Shown one piece after another: positions 33,477-35,378 of a stretch of 35,378 nucleotides of DNA. Made by a program: the position numbers and the translations under genes. The DNA comes from JAAYAY01 sp964429355 (GTDB taxonomy: Bacteria > Planctomycetota > Planctomycetia > Pirellulales > Thermoguttaceae). The notes under the pieces were generated by a model. The model did no database searches. It was not told the origin of the DNA and saw only the letters and a list, made by a program, of their open reading frames with translations. Where the stretch lies: the NCBI GenBank assembly GCA_964429355.1, contig CAYSCH010000050.1:1-35378 (forward strand). Reading direction: 5' to 3'. Every line of letters starts with the position of its first letter. Position 1 is the first letter of the stretch.

Positions 33477-34448
33477 CTACAGTCCGAACGCCTCTTCCAT
33501 CTGCTTTCGCACGGTCGTCAAACGTTCGACATTGCCGCCCTCGACCTCGGCCGTGGCCCAGCCGGCAAAGCCAATCTCATCGAGAGCCTTACGAACGTCG
33601 TCCCAGGGAAGATCCCCTTCGGTGATTTCGGTCCAGTCGTTCTTGGCGCGGCTGTAACCCTTGACGTCGAGCTTGACGCAGCGGCGACCGAAGGCGCGAA
33701 TCCAGTCGCCCGGCTGGCCGTACTTCCAGTGGTTACCGATGTCATAGTACATGCCGACCCAGGGGCTGTTGAAGCTGTCGACGAACTGGATGAACTGGTC
33801 GGGGGTCTGATCGGCAGGTCCGTCGTGAACGTAGTGCATCTGGTTCCAGACGTTTTCGATCAGAATCATCTGGCCCAGTGACGCGGCGAGCGGCAGGAGC
33901 TTCCTGATTTCGTCTTTCGCACGGGCATTGACCTCCTCGGCCGTGCCGTCGCTCCCCCGGCCGACCACGATCAGCACGCCGGATCCGCCGGCGGCATGGG
34001 AAACGCGAATGCAGTGCTCGATATTCGCCCGGCCTTCGGCCCGTTCGGCCTCGTTGGCACTGGTGAGCCGTTTTGACCAATGGGCATGATTGATGGCGTT
34101 GTGCACAAAGACTCCCGAGTCGCGGACAACGTCGCGTGCCTGCTCGGGACTCCACTCGCCCGCCTGATCGAAATCGACACCGTCGAAACCGGCCTCGCCT
34201 GCCATCCGCATACGTTCAACGAGCGACAGTTGCTTGCCGTCGAGTTCTTTGGGAAGCATGCCCAGCTTGCAGGACAGGAGAATGCGTCTGCCTTCGGACG
34301 GGCGGACGGTCGCGGGACCTTCGCCCGGGTCCGACTCGGCCGCATGGACGCTCATCGCGGCAACTCCCGCGATCGATGCGGCACCGGCGGCAAGAAAACG
34401 GCGGCGAGGGAGGAAAGTGTTTTCGTTCGTTCGATTCGAGCGTTTCAT
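33477..34448 (-). CDS. Tat-exported sugar phosphate isomerase/epimerase-like protein
   Basis: 323 residues from ATG 34448, with AGGAGA nine bases upstream. The N-terminus carries a twin-arginine signal (LPRRRFLAAGAASIAGVAAMSVHA), so the folded protein is exported. The rest is a xylose-isomerase-like TIM barrel of the AP endonuclease 2 family: 'LVERMRMAGEAGFDGVDFDQAG', 'LIENVWNQMHY', 'VGMYYDIGNHWKYG', 'VKLDVKGYSRA' and 'GFAGWATAEVEGG'. The Glu, Asp and His residues in these motifs are the expected divalent-metal ligands. Members isomerise or epimerise sugars or act on related carbohydrate breakdown products, and in planctomycetes they often accompany Gfo/Idh/MocA genes, as the remnant just downstream may once have done here. 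The exact substrate is unknown. Confidence 0.9.
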   Translation of the reverse strand: MKRSNRTNENTFLPRRRFLAAGAASIAGVAAMSVHAAESDPGEGPATVRPSEGRRILLSCKLGMLPKELDGKQLSLVERMRMAGEAGFDGVDFDQAGEWSPEQARDVVRDSGVFVHNAINHAHWSKRLTSANEAERAEGRANIEHCIRVSHAAGGSGVLIVVGRGSDGTAEEVNARAKDEIRKLLPLAASLGQMILIENVWNQMHYVHDGPADQTPDQFIQFVDSFNSPWVGMYYDIGNHWKYGQPGDWIRAFGRRCVKLDVKGYSRAKNDWTEITEGDLPWDDVRKALDEIGFAGWATAEVEGGNVERLTTVRKQMEEAFGL

Positions 34449-34514
34449 GGGGTCGTTCTCCTGAGCTGGTTTCGGAACGATGCAAGGAACAACTATTCAT
34501 TCGCAGAGCGGCCT

Positions 34515-34904
34515 TCACCACGTCTTCCGTTTCAAGCCACCCACTTCATCGAAATGGACATCTCTTGACAACAATTCGAGTCGATGCTGCGAAGCGATTG
34601 CGGCAATCCAAATGTCATTCTCCGGAATAGGTCTACCCTTCGCCCGAAGCTCATTCTTGATTCTGCCATATTCGATGGCCGTCACTTCCTCGCACGGCAG
34701 AACGGTGAAATTCGCACATAGGGCCTGGATCGTCGCGACATTCTCTGCAACTCTCACCGAACGATTGGCGCCATAGTACAGTTCGCCCAGAACGATCGAC
34801 GGCAGAAGGCACTCCGTACCTTCTGTCACCGCCGCGAGGACTGCGCCTTCGTCGGCAAGAATTGCGATTACCGCACTGGTATCGAGAAGCAACTTACCAT
34901 TCAT
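34515..34904 (-). CDS. PIN-domain ribonuclease toxin (VapC-like)
   Basis: 129 residues, the normal length for a VapC toxin. The four acidic residues of the PIN active site are present: Asp8 in 'LLLDTSAVIA', Glu41 in 'IVLGELYYGA', Asp97 in 'IPENDIWIAA' and Asp115 in 'LLSRDVHF'. It would bind Mg2+ or Mn2+ and cleave RNA, commonly tRNA or rRNA in this family, when freed from its antitoxin. Its ATG at 34904 lies 11 bases inside the end of the upstream antitoxin-like gene, the usual antitoxin-first arrangement with translational coupling. A second ATG at 34900 is out of frame. Confidence 0.92.
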   Translation of the reverse strand: MNGKLLLDTSAVIAILADEGAVLAAVTEGTECLLPSIVLGELYYGANRSVRVAENVATIQALCANFTVLPCEEVTAIEYGRIKNELRAKGRPIPENDIWIAAIASQHRLELLSRDVHFDEVGGLKRKTW

Positions 34905-35115
34905 TCAGATCGACCTGTTCGCATCCCTTCTCGATTGCTGCTTGAATGAGTTCCAACTCGTTCGCGGGAATGGAGCCCCCAAAACCAGCGACACTTCCCG
35001 ATGTGCCAGCAAGCGAGCGTTTCAGCGAACGGATGTATGCAAGAACTCGACGCTGCGCATCGGGCCCGAGACCGGCCACCTCCGCCTGGAGTTCCGTGTC
35101 GAAATCAGTATCCAT
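34894..35115 (-). CDS. Antitoxin-like partner of the PIN toxin
   Basis: 73 residues from ATG 35115; an ATG at 35124 would add three residues, and neither has a clear Shine-Dalgarno sequence. The N-terminal half is an amphipathic helix region ('LQAEVAGLGPDAQRRVLAYIRSLKR') and the C-terminal half ends 'IQAAIEKGCEQVDLNEW', which is the likely toxin-binding tail. No AbrB, ribbon-helix-helix or Phd fold is obvious, so it was identified by size, position before the PIN gene, 11-base overlap and this recurrent short-protein pattern. It should neutralise the toxin by direct binding; DNA-binding autoregulation is unproven because no DNA-binding motif is evident. Confidence 0.7.
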   Translation of the reverse strand: MDTDFDTELQAEVAGLGPDAQRRVLAYIRSLKRSLAGTSGSVAGFGGSIPANELELIQAAIEKGCEQVDLNEW

Positions 35116-35124
35116 GGCACGCAT

Positions 35125-35378
35125 CCGATACCAGATAGTGATCTGAATTCCACTGTTACCCGTCAGATGAGCAATGCCGACAGAAGAACCAACGGGAGAA
35201 CGGAACCTCCGCTCCTCCGGCCGCGAATCATCAGAGCATTACGTTTCTGAACGCCAAGAATCGCACCTCGACGGCCCACATCGCAAGTCATAACGCAAGG
35301 CGTCGAAGCTGCGTGTCGAACTGTGTCTGTATCCGCACTATAGACCTCATGACACGTCCCTGCAAGCACAGCCCCCCT
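35125..35378. other. Contig-edge region upstream of the toxin-antitoxin pair
   Basis: No supported gene. It should contain the toxin-antitoxin promoter, but no clear operator palindrome is seen. A 68-codon minus-strand frame (35163-35369) has no ribosome binding site or family resemblance. Confidence 0.4.

Noticed and set aside
35163..35369. 68-codon minus-strand frame at the contig end
   Set aside because: No ribosome binding site or recognisable motif; ends in a short hydrophobic stretch by chance.

Overview
The window looks like a contig from a planctomycete, probably a relative of Pirellulales, and most likely a metagenome assembly because a 10-N gap interrupts one gene. The evidence for this is indirect but consistent. 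There are Tat-exported Gfo/Idh/MocA and sugar-isomerase proteins, a sulfatase-fold protein, a ThuA-like protein, two sulfotransferases, and a subtilase with the 'FEPRIVLSA' (LEPR-XLL-like) N-terminus. The intergenic DNA is high in GC and full of short palindromic repeats. No rRNA, tRNA, CRISPR array or complete insertion sequence was found.

Layout. 1-2146: no convincing gene; strong C-over-G strand skew, pyrimidine-rich tandem repeats and a terminator-like hairpin. 2147-10522: carbohydrate and catabolic block with a secreted ThuA-like protein (-), a Tat-exported Gfo/Idh/MocA oxidoreductase (+), a sulfatase-fold protein lacking its catalytic signature (+) and a giant exported glycoside-hydrolase-like protein (+). 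11025-16874: housekeeping and regulation, with a membrane-anchored diguanylate cyclase, ferritin, a secreted SMP-30/gluconolactonase-like protein and alanyl-tRNA synthetase; a 52-codon C-terminal remnant of a Gfo/Idh/MocA gene lies antisense just upstream of alaS. 16924-27743: eight genes all on the minus strand. In order of transcription they encode a sulfotransferase, a Wzx-like flippase, an AsnB-type amidotransferase, a GT4 glycosyltransferase, an O-antigen-ligase-like polymerase, a stand-alone 3-hydroxyacyl-CoA dehydrogenase, a second sulfotransferase and an SDR oxidoreductase. 28603-31533: large secreted subtilase ending in seven tandem 46/47-residue repeats. 31811-34448 (-): exported GH5-like cellulase-fold protein and a Tat-exported sugar phosphate isomerase/epimerase, with a frameshifted gene remnant between them. 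34515-35115 (-): PIN-domain toxin with an overlapping antitoxin-like gene.

How the genes fit together. The first five genes of the minus-strand cluster form a recognisable envelope or exopolysaccharide assembly unit: glycosyl transfer, flipping, polymerisation or ligation, amidation and sulfation. The last three (dehydrogenase, sulfotransferase, SDR) look like a linked unit acting on acyl or alcohol substrates. Together they suggest a sulfated, possibly amidated surface glycan or glycolipid. This is the best candidate for an undescribed system in the window, but the product is inferred from gene content only. The exported hydrolase and oxidoreductase genes on either side fit a lifestyle based on degrading complex, often sulfated, polysaccharides.
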